NCBI GenBank assembly: GCA_964405435.1
Contig: CAYOOD010000004.1
Coordinates: 62,001-126,000 of the forward strand
Direction of reading: 5' to 3'
Origin: DVEG01 sp964405435
Lineage (GTDB): Bacteria; Cyanobacteriota; Cyanobacteriia; Cyanobacteriales; Oscillatoriaceae
Length of the DNA: 64,000 bases
Below the pieces are notes generated by a model that made no database searches, was not told the DNA's origin, and saw only the letters and a list, made by a program, of their open reading frames with translations. Below, one piece after another: positions 15,635 to 23,836 of this stretch. Position numbers and translations under genes: made by a program. The first letter of the stretch is position 1, and every line of letters starts with the position of its first letter.

Positions 15635-17455
15635 TTAGCGCCATTTTTCCGATCGCGCCCGTGCCTTCACGTCAGCGACGCGCTTCTGGTAAGAAGCCTT
15701 GCCGTCAGCATAGGCGCGCCCCTCGCCGCCAATTCCGACGCTGTGATAGTACGCCCAGCCGTCAGCTTCTACATCGCTGCGCACCTTCTCCAACAGGCGA
15801 GCCAGCTCAGTCACGATGCTGAATCGGCGGCGAATCTCAGCAAACATGCCCGATCCCGCAGGAACCGCGATCGCCTGCTTGTTGAGCCACGCCTGCGCCG
15901 CTGGCAGGTAAAGTTTCGCGCGATCGATGTCATCCTTGGCGTGGAACTGCTCGTGACGCTCGGTGATATCTTGCGCCCAATAAGTCGCGCGAGTCGGGCG
16001 TCCTGTTGAGTCCGGCTTCAGATCCTTAGCGATATCCTTCCAAGTAGCGGCGGTGACGGCGGCATCTGCCGCTCCCGATACGTTGGTGCGCCCCAAATCT
16101 CGAGTATCCCACTTGCAGTCCACGAAAATGCGTGCATTGACGTTCACCGCGCCCGGGGCAGTCGTCCAACTGATGCTGTCTGCGCTGTACGTCGCCAGCT
16201 CCTCGCCGAAGGCACCCGCAGAAACCGTCACGCCGCCCCGGCTGACGTTGGAGCCAAAAGCCAAGGTGCTGCTCACCGCATCTGCTTTCGATCGCCCGCT
16301 TTCTTGCGCTCCCTCGTCTTGCGCAGAAGCCAGCGAGAGCTGAGCATTCACCTGCAGCGGCACTGACTCGGCACTCGCTCCTGTATCGCCGCCGGATTTC
16401 CCGAGGGATTCCCCCGCGATCGGATCGAGAGTGCCGCTCTGGGGCGCGATCGCTTCATTCGCCGATTCTGGCGCTTCCTGCCGCTGCACGGAATCGCTGC
16501 CGAGCTTCCTCGAATAACCCGTCTGCTGCACGGAATGAATCAACTCGTGCAGTGTCAAGTGTGAAATAGCAGGAGACTCCCCAGCACCGTAATAAATATC
16601 GCGCCCGTGGGTAAATGCCCGAGCGCCCAATTCCCGATTCATCTGAACCGCTTCGCTGTCGGCGTGTACCCGCACGTCGCCCAAATCGACTCCCAAACGA
16701 GGCTCGACAAACGCGCGCACCTCATCGGGTAAAGGGCTGCCGCCGCCCTTGCTGCGGCTGAGTTTACTTTCGATATCGCTGCCTGCATTAAACCTGCCAT
16801 CTGTTGCAGAGGGCGATCGCTTGGCTTGTAAAGATTCCTCCTCCTGCTCCGGTGCTCCGTCGCGCTTGGCTTGTAAAGATTCCTCCTCCTGCTCCGGTGC
16901 TCCGTCGCGCTTGGCTTGTAGCGATTCCTCCTCCTCCTGCTCCGGTGCTCCGTCGCGCTTGGCTTGTAAAGATTCTTCCTCCTGCTCCGGTGCAGCATCG
17001 CGCTTGGCTTGTAGCGATTCTTCCTCCTCTTGAGGTGCAGCATCGCGCTGAATGAGTGGAGTAATGGAAGCGGCGAGGGGCTTGGCTTGCACCTGTTCCT
17101 CTTCCTCGGGTGCCGTTGCCCGCTGAATTGGCGGCTGACTGGCAGGTGCAGACATGCTCATCACCTGCTCCGCCACGCGATCGGCTTCTTGCTCGTATTT
17201 GTCCCCCGGCGCGCCGACAACCAGTTTAGTTTGAATTGTCCCTGGCGAGCTTACCTGTACCTGCCCGAAGTTGTGCCCAAAACGAGCGGCTCTGTCAATT
17301 TGCGCCTGCAAATCCGGCGTTTCCTGTTCTTGAGGCGGCACGACAGCGCGATCGCCCGCATCCTTGAAAGGGCGCGATCGCGGCAAATTATTCTCTACTG
17401 ATGCAGTCGGAGAATGACTTCGAGTTTTTCTCTGAATTCGCTGTCCCGCGTACAT
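15635..17455 (-). CDS. Candidate eCIS effector 3: DUF4157 protein with second HExxH domain
   Basis: 606 aa. The N-terminus (QAQIDRAARFGHNFGQVQV, about residues 49-67) matches the leader of the other two effectors. Next come KLVVGAPGDKYEQEADRVAEQV and a Glu/Gln-rich linker with repeated QEEESLQAKRDGAPE units (about 140-215). The DUF4157 core follows (VEPRLGVDLGDVRVHADSEA) with its HELIH motif at 303-307. A C-terminal region carries a second HExxH, HEQFH at 501-505, so this may be a metallopeptidase-type toxin. DUF4157 proteins are known to be enriched in eCIS loci, where they are regarded as cargo. It is the first gene after the terminator at 17676-17699, so it may have its own promoter in 17456-17670. 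Cargo status is inference. Confidence 0.82.
   Translation of the reverse strand: MYAGQRIQRKTRSHSPTASVENNLPRSRPFKDAGDRAVVPPQEQETPDLQAQIDRAARFGHNFGQVQVSSPGTIQTKLVVGAPGDKYEQEADRVAEQVMSMSAPASQPPIQRATAPEEEEQVQAKPLAASITPLIQRDAAPQEEEESLQAKRDAAPEQEEESLQAKRDGAPEQEEEESLQAKRDGAPEQEEESLQAKRDGAPEQEEESLQAKRSPSATDGRFNAGSDIESKLSRSKGGGSPLPDEVRAFVEPRLGVDLGDVRVHADSEAVQMNRELGARAFTHGRDIYYGAGESPAISHLTLHELIHSVQQTGYSRKLGSDSVQRQEAPESANEAIAPQSGTLDPIAGESLGKSGGDTGASAESVPLQVNAQLSLASAQDEGAQESGRSKADAVSSTLAFGSNVSRGGVTVSAGAFGEELATYSADSISWTTAPGAVNVNARIFVDCKWDTRDLGRTNVSGAADAAVTAATWKDIAKDLKPDSTGRPTRATYWAQDITERHEQFHAKDDIDRAKLYLPAAQAWLNKQAIAVPAGSGMFAEIRRRFSIVTELARLLEKVRSDVEADGWAYYHSVGIGGEGRAYADGKASYQKRVADVKARARSEKWR
16830..17050. 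repeat. Coding repeat (QEEESLQAKRDGAPE units)
   Basis: Five near-identical 45-48 bp units (CTTGGCTTGTAAAGATTCCT plus a CCTCCTGCTCCGGTGCTCCG part) encode acidic linker repeats of effector 3. Units differ by one inserted Glu codon, as expected from slippage. Confidence 0.8.
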
Positions 17456-17670
17456 TGGCTCAGCCCTCCTTCTGTTACTCGTGCTGCCGGCGCGCCCGTT
17501 GCTTTTTTGTTAAAGATTTCGTGTAAAATTTTTTGGAGTCGATCGTTACTTTTTCGCCGAAACAGCGATCGCCGCCTAGCGTTGTAATTTCTATTTAGCA
17601 CGACAAGCGATCGAACGCCTTTAGACCAAAGTCGAAAATCACTTCAGCCTACCTCGCGCAGCTTTTAAGC
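17456..17670. other. Gap between terminator and effector 3 gene
   Basis: About 215 bp without a convincing gene. It follows a minus-strand terminator and precedes the effector 3 start, so a minus-strand promoter is expected here. I could not define it. Confidence 0.4.
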
Positions 17671-17699
17671 AAAAATACCCGCTCCAGCAGTGGCGGGTA
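17671..17699 (-). terminator. Rho-independent terminator after the YbjN gene
   Basis: Read on the minus strand: TACCCGC, a 10-nt loop, GCGGGTA, then TTTTTG. The 7-bp GC-rich stem followed directly by five T lies 12 bp after the YbjN stop. It divides the left arm into an upstream unit (DUF4255 protein to YbjN) and a downstream unit starting with effector 3. Confidence 0.75.
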
Positions 17700-17711
17700 A
17701 ACTCAGCCCTA

Positions 17712-18824
17712 TCAGGTTTCGATTTGAGCGATCGCCTCAGAGGGCGAGACATCGCCGTAGATAACAGACATAATCCCCGGCAAGTAGTCATCCATCACTG
17801 TCACGTTAGTATAAACCAACTGTTTTATGAGGGAAAAACTCAGGCGATCGCCCTCTACATCAATGCTAGTTTTGTAGCGAATTTCTCCATCTTCAAAATC
17901 CATTTCAAAATTGCCAAGAATCGCGTTATAATTCGCTCGCGTTATAAATTCTGCCACAGCCAGCCGCTTGTTTTCAGGTGCGTTAACCGGACAAATTGAA
18001 TAAAAAACAAATTGTTGTTGTTCCTCTCGCGCCTTCGCGTAACAAGTCCACTTTCCACTCTCTCCCTGAAAAACCATTTGTAAAATCGGCTTGCCTTGAC
18101 TGTGGTAAAATGGCCATTCGTCCGCTTGGAAGAAATTAACCATTTCCTCAAAAATCTGCGAACCGGAAGTTTCAGGCGGGCTGAATTCGTCCAGATTAAC
18201 ATCAGCTAATTTCGCAACAAAATCAGTCAGCCCTTCAAGCATTTTTTCAGCAGAATTCTGAGTTCGCGCCGTCAAATTGGTTTCAGCCCAATCTTTAAAA
18301 AAATTCGCGATCGCATTAGAAATTTCTTCCCCGATAGCAGAGTCTCCCCGCCCCAAACGAGCGATCGCGGCTGGATTGAGATAATCCCAGAGCGTGCGGT
18401 AGCCGATTTCCTCCGACTCCTGCGACTGCTTGACAGACAGCGCCAACCAACTTGCTTCAGACAGCAGCGGATTTTCGGGTTGCTCTTGGCTGAGAGATAA
18501 AATATACGCTGCCGCCCCGTCAATATTGGCGGCGAATTCTGCCAGACGCGGCAGCAAATCCAGTTTGAGACTGGTTGCGATTTCGATATCCCTTTCCGGG
18601 AGGAATTCCCCCGCAGAAAACGAGCCGCGCACTTCCGGGTTGAGGTTGAATAATGCCTCAGTATCGATGCGCTGGTAGAGTTCAGAATTTACCTGAAAAG
18701 TAAGGCGGCACTCCATGAGTTCGCCGTCTTGTTGAGAGAGGGAGAGAGTGCCGGCGCGAACAGTTAGGGGAGATGGGGACGAGTCGCGCAGGATTAAATC
18801 GCTGTTGAATTGATAGTTTTTCAT
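17712..18824 (-). CDS. YbjN-domain protein
   Basis: 370 aa. The N-terminal 230 residues show no family I recognise (mixed alpha/beta, no signal peptide). Residues about 245-360 match the YbjN domain: WPFYHSQGKPILQMVFQG, RLAVAEFITRANYNAILGNF, then DFEDGEIRYKTSIDVEG. The YbjN fold resembles class I type III secretion chaperones, so a chaperone role for the adjacent effectors is a reasonable hypothesis given its position between effector 2 and effector 3. It lies 51 bp after effector 2 on the same strand and is followed by a strong terminator. It could also be an unrelated regulator; nothing in the sequence decides this. Confidence 0.75.
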   Translation of the reverse strand: MKNYQFNSDLILRDSSPSPLTVRAGTLSLSQQDGELMECRLTFQVNSELYQRIDTEALFNLNPEVRGSFSAGEFLPERDIEIATSLKLDLLPRLAEFAANIDGAAAYILSLSQEQPENPLLSEASWLALSVKQSQESEEIGYRTLWDYLNPAAIARLGRGDSAIGEEISNAIANFFKDWAETNLTARTQNSAEKMLEGLTDFVAKLADVNLDEFSPPETSGSQIFEEMVNFFQADEWPFYHSQGKPILQMVFQGESGKWTCYAKAREEQQQFVFYSICPVNAPENKRLAVAEFITRANYNAILGNFEMDFEDGEIRYKTSIDVEGDRLSFSLIKQLVYTNVTVMDDYLPGIMSVIYGDVSPSEAIAQIET

Positions 18825-18875
18825 CGGAGCGATCGGTTAAATTTACCTACAGCCAGTATTAGGCAATTTTGACTT

Positions 18876-21800
18876 TCAAGACGTGGCGTTAGCGAAATCA
18901 CGCTCGTGCTGAGCCTCTAACATTGCCTGATAAGCTGCTTTCACGAGTCCCTTTTCGGGAAGATCTAGACGTGCGTCTCTGAGTTCATTCACAACTTTCG
19001 TGATTTCTTTAATTATCGGCTTGCGCTTTTTCTCGACTTCTTTTTTCGGCTTTCCTTTTAAATTGCGCAATTCTTGCTGTAATTTTTCTAGTTCAGCCAG
19101 TTTGCGTGCGATTATCCTGCCTCTTTCCTGATTGTCTTCGGAATCGCCAACCCAAACATTTTCAGGATCGTTGAACTTATCTCGCAGGTACTTTTTAGAG
19201 GCAGACAAAATATGCTTTAATCTTTCTTTGTTGGGTTTGTAGCCGGGGGGCAGGGTGGCCAAAATTGCGCCGGCTTCTTTGTACGTCTTTCCCTCTATTT
19301 GGGCGCGAAGGTCTTTAAAAATCACTTCAAAAGACACGATATGCCGCCTGTCAACTCCCTTTTTCATTTTTAGTTTAGTTTTTAAGAAAAGCTCTGGATG
19401 TTTTTCTTTCAACGCTTTATTGGTTGAAGTCCGCCACTTAGGACGCCAACCTTGTAATGAATCTAATTTCACCTTGGGAGGTTCTCGCTTGGGCGTTTCT
19501 CCTTTAGGATTGACCTCGCCTTTAACATACATTCTGCCGCTATCTTCGGTGACGAGTTCAAGTGAAACCAGCTTGTATTTTGCCTGGAGTGCTGGTAAGG
19601 TGGCTTTCACAGAATCGGGACTGGCATCTTCTTTCATCAAAGCCTTTTCAGCTTTGGCGAGTGCCGCATCCAAATCGGCTTGCTTTTGTTGCGGAGTCCT
19701 CTCGTCAGCTTTTTCATCTTGAGTTTTGGGCTCCTTATTCTTCTTGTCTTTGCCAAATCCGAGTTTATTGCCAAGCTTCTTCGCTGCCTTCACAACCTGC
19801 GCAATTAACCAGTCGATCGCCTTGTCAATCGGCTGCTTCACCTTCTTGATAATTGCCTGAATCTTCTCGCTGATGCCGCCCAAGCCGAGCAGGCTCGCCA
19901 TGAAGCTGATAACCACCGGCAGCGCTTTAGACAGGGCATTTTCTACCAACTTCGCGGCACCGCCAACCGCGCCAGAAGCGATCGCGCTCACCGAATCCAT
20001 CACCGCATTCACCAACTCGGCAATCTGACTGCCGCGCTCGATGAAGAACATGACGATATCGTAAATCATCTTGCACGCCTTCACAAATGCCGAAGCCGGA
20101 TTCAACAAGCTGAGAACCCACATCACCCCCGCTTTAATCACGCTCTCGATGACGAAGTTCTGGATATTGTCCAGCACCATCGCTTTCAAGTCGCCAATCT
20201 TATCCTGCACGAACTGCCACAGCCCCGCCACTCCGTCTTTGACCAAGATTTGCAGCATCTCGAAGCTGCTTTCCAAACCGCTGACGACTTTTTCGCCTAA
20301 AATATTCACCAGTCGCGGTCGGATCGCGTCGTATGCCATCCCCAGAACTTGCATGACTAAGGTGAAAATCCCCTTGAGGTCAAACGTTTCCTGTATCTGA
20401 ATCCCCGCCCCTGCCAGAGCGCCCGTCAGCCAGCCTATCAACCCTTTCTTGAGGTGTTCCCAAATATTGCCCGCAAAGTTCTGGAAGCCTTGCTTCAATC
20501 CCGCTACTAAATTGCCCAAAAAGCCGATCGGGTCTAGAATAATTTTTTCGATCGCATCTCCTGCTTTTGCCAGCGCCCCCATCAGCATGTTTTTCAGTTC
20601 CCTGATGGTGTTGAGTGCCCCACCGATGGCTTCTGCGGCTGCATCGACTAAGCCGCGATTCGCCGCTTTCATTTCCTCAATCTTGGCATCAACTTGCTGC
20701 AAGTTTTCGTTATATTTCTGCGCCAGCGAATCCACCAACTCATTCTGTTTATTATCGACGCTCTGCTCCAGATCGTCAAACTGGCTTTGAATGTTCTGGG
20801 CGGCTTCTTGCCCCACTTGACGCAGGGAAGGTTCCAAGCCGGCGACGTATTTCTGAATTTCCTGCCTGCCCTTCGCAATCTCAGCTTTAGCAGCATTCAG
20901 TTTGGCTGCCACTAAATTAGCAATCTTGTCGATAGTTTTATTCAGGCTGGCGAGGTAATTTTTTCGCCCGATTTCATAAAAGACATTGACTACAATCGGC
21001 AAGCCCAGGGCTTTATCGCTCATCCACCTCGCCCAGCCCAATTCTCCGCTGTAGCGCTCGTTTTTGTAGCGCTCCATCCGCTCGTCAACGTAATTTTCAA
21101 ATAGGGTTTTTGCAGCAGCAGCCCCCTGGTCAAATTGCGCGTTAACTTCTGTATCTAATTGAGCGAGATTCGTTTCGACTTTTTGCTTAGTCGTGTTGTA
21201 AATTCCCTGAATGTGGTTGGCGACATCCGCCCGTTTTTGCTCGTCTTCTCCTTTGGTATCGACTTGCAGACCAGCGATTTGCGCCAACAGTTGCGATCGC
21301 GAACCGTGCATTCCCTGCAATTGCGCCTGCGCCGTTCCCTGCGCCTGCGATCGCGCTTTTGCCAGCGTCGCCTGCTCCTCTTTGCGATAAACTTGCGGCG
21401 CTTTCACCGCATCTGCCTGCGCGGTTTTCTTCGCCGCGAGTGCCGTCTGAAATTGCGGCTCATTTGAATTCAGAAATACTGCTTCAGGAACGTTCGCCTG
21501 CGCCATCTGCTCGTCGAGTTCCTGGCTGCCCGCTTCCAGAGAAACCTCAGAAGCGTCTTTGGGCTTCGGTGCCGCGCCCGCCGCCCCCGGATTGCCCGGT
21601 TTAGCGCCGGCTTGTGCGGGCGGCAGCGGCTTCACGGGTTTCGGCGCGATGCCGATCGAGTCGGGCGGTTCCTTCGTTTTCTCCTCTATGGGATTAGAAG
21701 CTTGCTTTTTCTCCTCCGTTACTTGCGACGACACCTCGCCCTTCACCGAGTCGATTTGATTATTTTCCTTAAACTCATCCGCCTCTTCCAAAGTTTTCGG

Positions 21801-23165
21801 AGTAATGGCAGCAATTTTTTCCATCAGCGCTGCCTTAAACGCCGCTGCGTTGAATGTTCCCGGCGGCTGCTGGTTCATTTCCTGAACCTGCTTGTCTTGC
21901 GCTTTGCTCTCTACTTCGTTTGCCGGAGGCTGCGCGGCTGCTTGCGCTTCCGCTGACTTGGCTTTAGCAGGAGGATGCGCTTTTTGCTGGGTGGCGGCGC
22001 GCTTTGTTTTTTTAACAACTGCTTGAAATGCCGGATCGGTTGCGGGAGAGTTGGGAGCTTGCTTGCACTGTATGGCTGAATCAGAAATTGGGCTGATTTT
22101 TGCTTGCAGGGTTTCCTTATTTTCCAGCCTGTTAATCCCCTTGGCTTGCAGCTTTTTGCTGCCCGTCTGCTGCACTGTATGGATGACTTCGTGCGTCAGC
22201 AAAAATATCCCGTCACGGGTTCCCGGATTGTATTTCCCTTGATTGAAGTAAATGTCGCTGCCGTGGGCAAATGCCTGGGCTCCCAATTCTTTATTCATCT
22301 GCACGGCATCGCTGCCTGCATGTACCCGCACGGAACTCAAATCAACGCCCAACCGAGGCTCGATAAAGGCGCGCGCGCCTTCATCTAACGGGCTGCCTTT
22401 GCCTTTTTGCGATGCCAAGCGGCTTTCTATGCCGGCACCTGCTGGAAATTCGCCGCTCTCCCGTTTGGGTTGAATTTCTTCTTCCTCAGCTTGGCGCTGG
22501 ATGAGAGGCGTAATAGTATCGGCTAAAGGCGATTTTTGGATTGTTGGTTCTGAATCTTCTTCTCGGCGCTGAATTGACGAGATGGCTGAGTCTGGCATCG
22601 CCATGACTTTTGCCGCCACATCGTCGGCTTCTTGTTCGTATTTGTCCCCGGGCGCTCCGACAACTAATTTGAACTGAACGGGCGGTGTGGGTTCGTTTTC
22701 TTCCTCCTCTTGGCGCTGTACGACGGCAGGAAAAAAGGGCGATATTGGTTGAGTTTGGGCGATTTCTTCTTCGGGCGATCGCATCACTCTAGGGGCGAAC
22801 AATCCCCCCAGCGGTTTCGCTTGCGCCAATTCCTCTTCTTGCCGCTGAATCGAATTGGGATTGACAGGAGGAGCGCTTAACTTTAGCGGCTCTGGGGTAA
22901 AATCCGATTCCGACTCTTCGGGTTCCTCTTTTGGCTGGGCTGCTTTTTGCTGAACCACTGCCGGCGCGTCGCCGCCGACTTTTACTTTGCCAAAATCGTG
23001 CCCGAATCGCGCCGCTCTCTCCAGTTGGGCTTGTACGGAAAACGGCTGCGATTCCGACTCTTTTATCGGTTCGCTGAAAGGACGCTGGCGGAACAATTCA
23101 GCCTGCACGGGCGCAGAATGCAACTGCGATTTAGTTTTTGTTTGGTTTTGCACTCTGCTATCCAT
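18876..23165 (-). CDS. Candidate eCIS effector 2: giant DUF4157 protein with HNH-like C-terminus
   Basis: 1429 aa. Residues 1-70 (FRQRPFSEPIKESESQPFSV, then QLERAARFGHDFGKVKV) are almost identical to effector 1. IQRQEEE-type acidic spacers follow, then KLVVGAPGDKYEQEADDVA and the DUF4157 core (IEPRLGVDLSSVRVHAGSDA) with HEVIH at 325-329. Residues about 560-860 are long charged coiled coil. Residues about 860-1140 are rich in amphipathic and hydrophobic helices (GWLTGALAGAGIQI, MIYDIVMFFIERGSQIAELV), like the putative translocation region of large DUF4157 proteins. The C-terminus contains DRRHIVSFEVIF (His1275) and NVWVGDSEDNQERGR, which looks like an HNH/His-Me-finger nuclease-type domain. 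Cargo role and nuclease activity are inferred. Confidence 0.82.
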   Translation of the reverse strand: MDSRVQNQTKTKSQLHSAPVQAELFRQRPFSEPIKESESQPFSVQAQLERAARFGHDFGKVKVGGDAPAVVQQKAAQPKEEPEESESDFTPEPLKLSAPPVNPNSIQRQEEELAQAKPLGGLFAPRVMRSPEEEIAQTQPISPFFPAVVQRQEEEENEPTPPVQFKLVVGAPGDKYEQEADDVAAKVMAMPDSAISSIQRREEDSEPTIQKSPLADTITPLIQRQAEEEEIQPKRESGEFPAGAGIESRLASQKGKGSPLDEGARAFIEPRLGVDLSSVRVHAGSDAVQMNKELGAQAFAHGSDIYFNQGKYNPGTRDGIFLLTHEVIHTVQQTGSKKLQAKGINRLENKETLQAKISPISDSAIQCKQAPNSPATDPAFQAVVKKTKRAATQQKAHPPAKAKSAEAQAAAQPPANEVESKAQDKQVQEMNQQPPGTFNAAAFKAALMEKIAAITPKTLEEADEFKENNQIDSVKGEVSSQVTEEKKQASNPIEEKTKEPPDSIGIAPKPVKPLPPAQAGAKPGNPGAAGAAPKPKDASEVSLEAGSQELDEQMAQANVPEAVFLNSNEPQFQTALAAKKTAQADAVKAPQVYRKEEQATLAKARSQAQGTAQAQLQGMHGSRSQLLAQIAGLQVDTKGEDEQKRADVANHIQGIYNTTKQKVETNLAQLDTEVNAQFDQGAAAAKTLFENYVDERMERYKNERYSGELGWARWMSDKALGLPIVVNVFYEIGRKNYLASLNKTIDKIANLVAAKLNAAKAEIAKGRQEIQKYVAGLEPSLRQVGQEAAQNIQSQFDDLEQSVDNKQNELVDSLAQKYNENLQQVDAKIEEMKAANRGLVDAAAEAIGGALNTIRELKNMLMGALAKAGDAIEKIILDPIGFLGNLVAGLKQGFQNFAGNIWEHLKKGLIGWLTGALAGAGIQIQETFDLKGIFTLVMQVLGMAYDAIRPRLVNILGEKVVSGLESSFEMLQILVKDGVAGLWQFVQDKIGDLKAMVLDNIQNFVIESVIKAGVMWVLSLLNPASAFVKACKMIYDIVMFFIERGSQIAELVNAVMDSVSAIASGAVGGAAKLVENALSKALPVVISFMASLLGLGGISEKIQAIIKKVKQPIDKAIDWLIAQVVKAAKKLGNKLGFGKDKKNKEPKTQDEKADERTPQQKQADLDAALAKAEKALMKEDASPDSVKATLPALQAKYKLVSLELVTEDSGRMYVKGEVNPKGETPKREPPKVKLDSLQGWRPKWRTSTNKALKEKHPELFLKTKLKMKKGVDRRHIVSFEVIFKDLRAQIEGKTYKEAGAILATLPPGYKPNKERLKHILSASKKYLRDKFNDPENVWVGDSEDNQERGRIIARKLAELEKLQQELRNLKGKPKKEVEKKRKPIIKEITKVVNELRDARLDLPEKGLVKAAYQAMLEAQHERDFANATS

Positions 23166-23217
23166 AAACAGCCTCGACTTTTCGCCTAAATTCCAGTAAT
23201 TTGACCGCCTGGTCCCC

Positions 23218-23760
23218 TTAAGAAACCAACTGCCTCCTCTTTCGCCCCAGTTTTTCTAACTCTTTTTCCGATAAATATGGCGAAGTAAGGGCTCGAAATA
23301 AGATAAATTTTGCGACTTCTAAATTTTCTATTTCAGAAATTTTTATGGCGCTGTGAACCGCTGGCATTTGGTCAGCTAACTCGGATAATTCAGCGCTAAA
23401 AGTCTCGAATTCTTGAGGGGTGACATAAAATATAATTCCCTGTGTCGGACTGTCCCGACCTTCCCGCGCAATTATTTCTTCTTGCCCAGCGAGGGAAGAA
23501 TCGGGCGTGACGCTATACTTAGAAAGAGCCACGCTAATCAGTCTTGCTTCACGTTCTGTTTTTATCTCGTCAATATTATCCGGCAATCTGGGTGGCCATT
23601 CCCTGGCATTTTTTTCAAATTCAGGAACAAACATCACGCCGATCTCGTGATTTAAAATCAGGTCGAAAATTCCTTGATAGAGGGCTGACACGTCGGGCTC
23701 TTCTTCCCAGATTTGATGCCTGACTGAAACAGGAAAATCGAACTGCGGTGAGGGCTTCAT
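23218..23760 (-). CDS. Unrecognised 180-aa protein between two effector genes
   Basis: 180 aa, acidic, no signal peptide or membrane segment and no motif I recognise. The body is probably mixed alpha/beta (ALYQGIFDLILNHEIGVMFV; GIIFYVTPQEFETFSAELSE) and the C-terminus ends in a basic KLGRKRRQ stretch. It lies 52 bp upstream of effector 2 and 76 bp downstream of effector 1 on the same strand. A gene of this size and position in an effector set is often an immunity protein or a dedicated chaperone, but that rests on context only. The reading frame looks intact and its codon use resembles that of its neighbours. Confidence 0.65.
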   Translation of the reverse strand: MKPSPQFDFPVSVRHQIWEEEPDVSALYQGIFDLILNHEIGVMFVPEFEKNAREWPPRLPDNIDEIKTEREARLISVALSKYSVTPDSSLAGQEEIIAREGRDSPTQGIIFYVTPQEFETFSAELSELADQMPAVHSAIKISEIENLEVAKFILFRALTSPYLSEKELEKLGRKRRQLVS

Positions 23761-23836
23761 AGTTTTTGACCGTTATAATTTTATAGGGAATTTTGACAGG
23801 GGTTTTGTCGCGCTAGCTTTTCAGTCAGCTCTCCTA

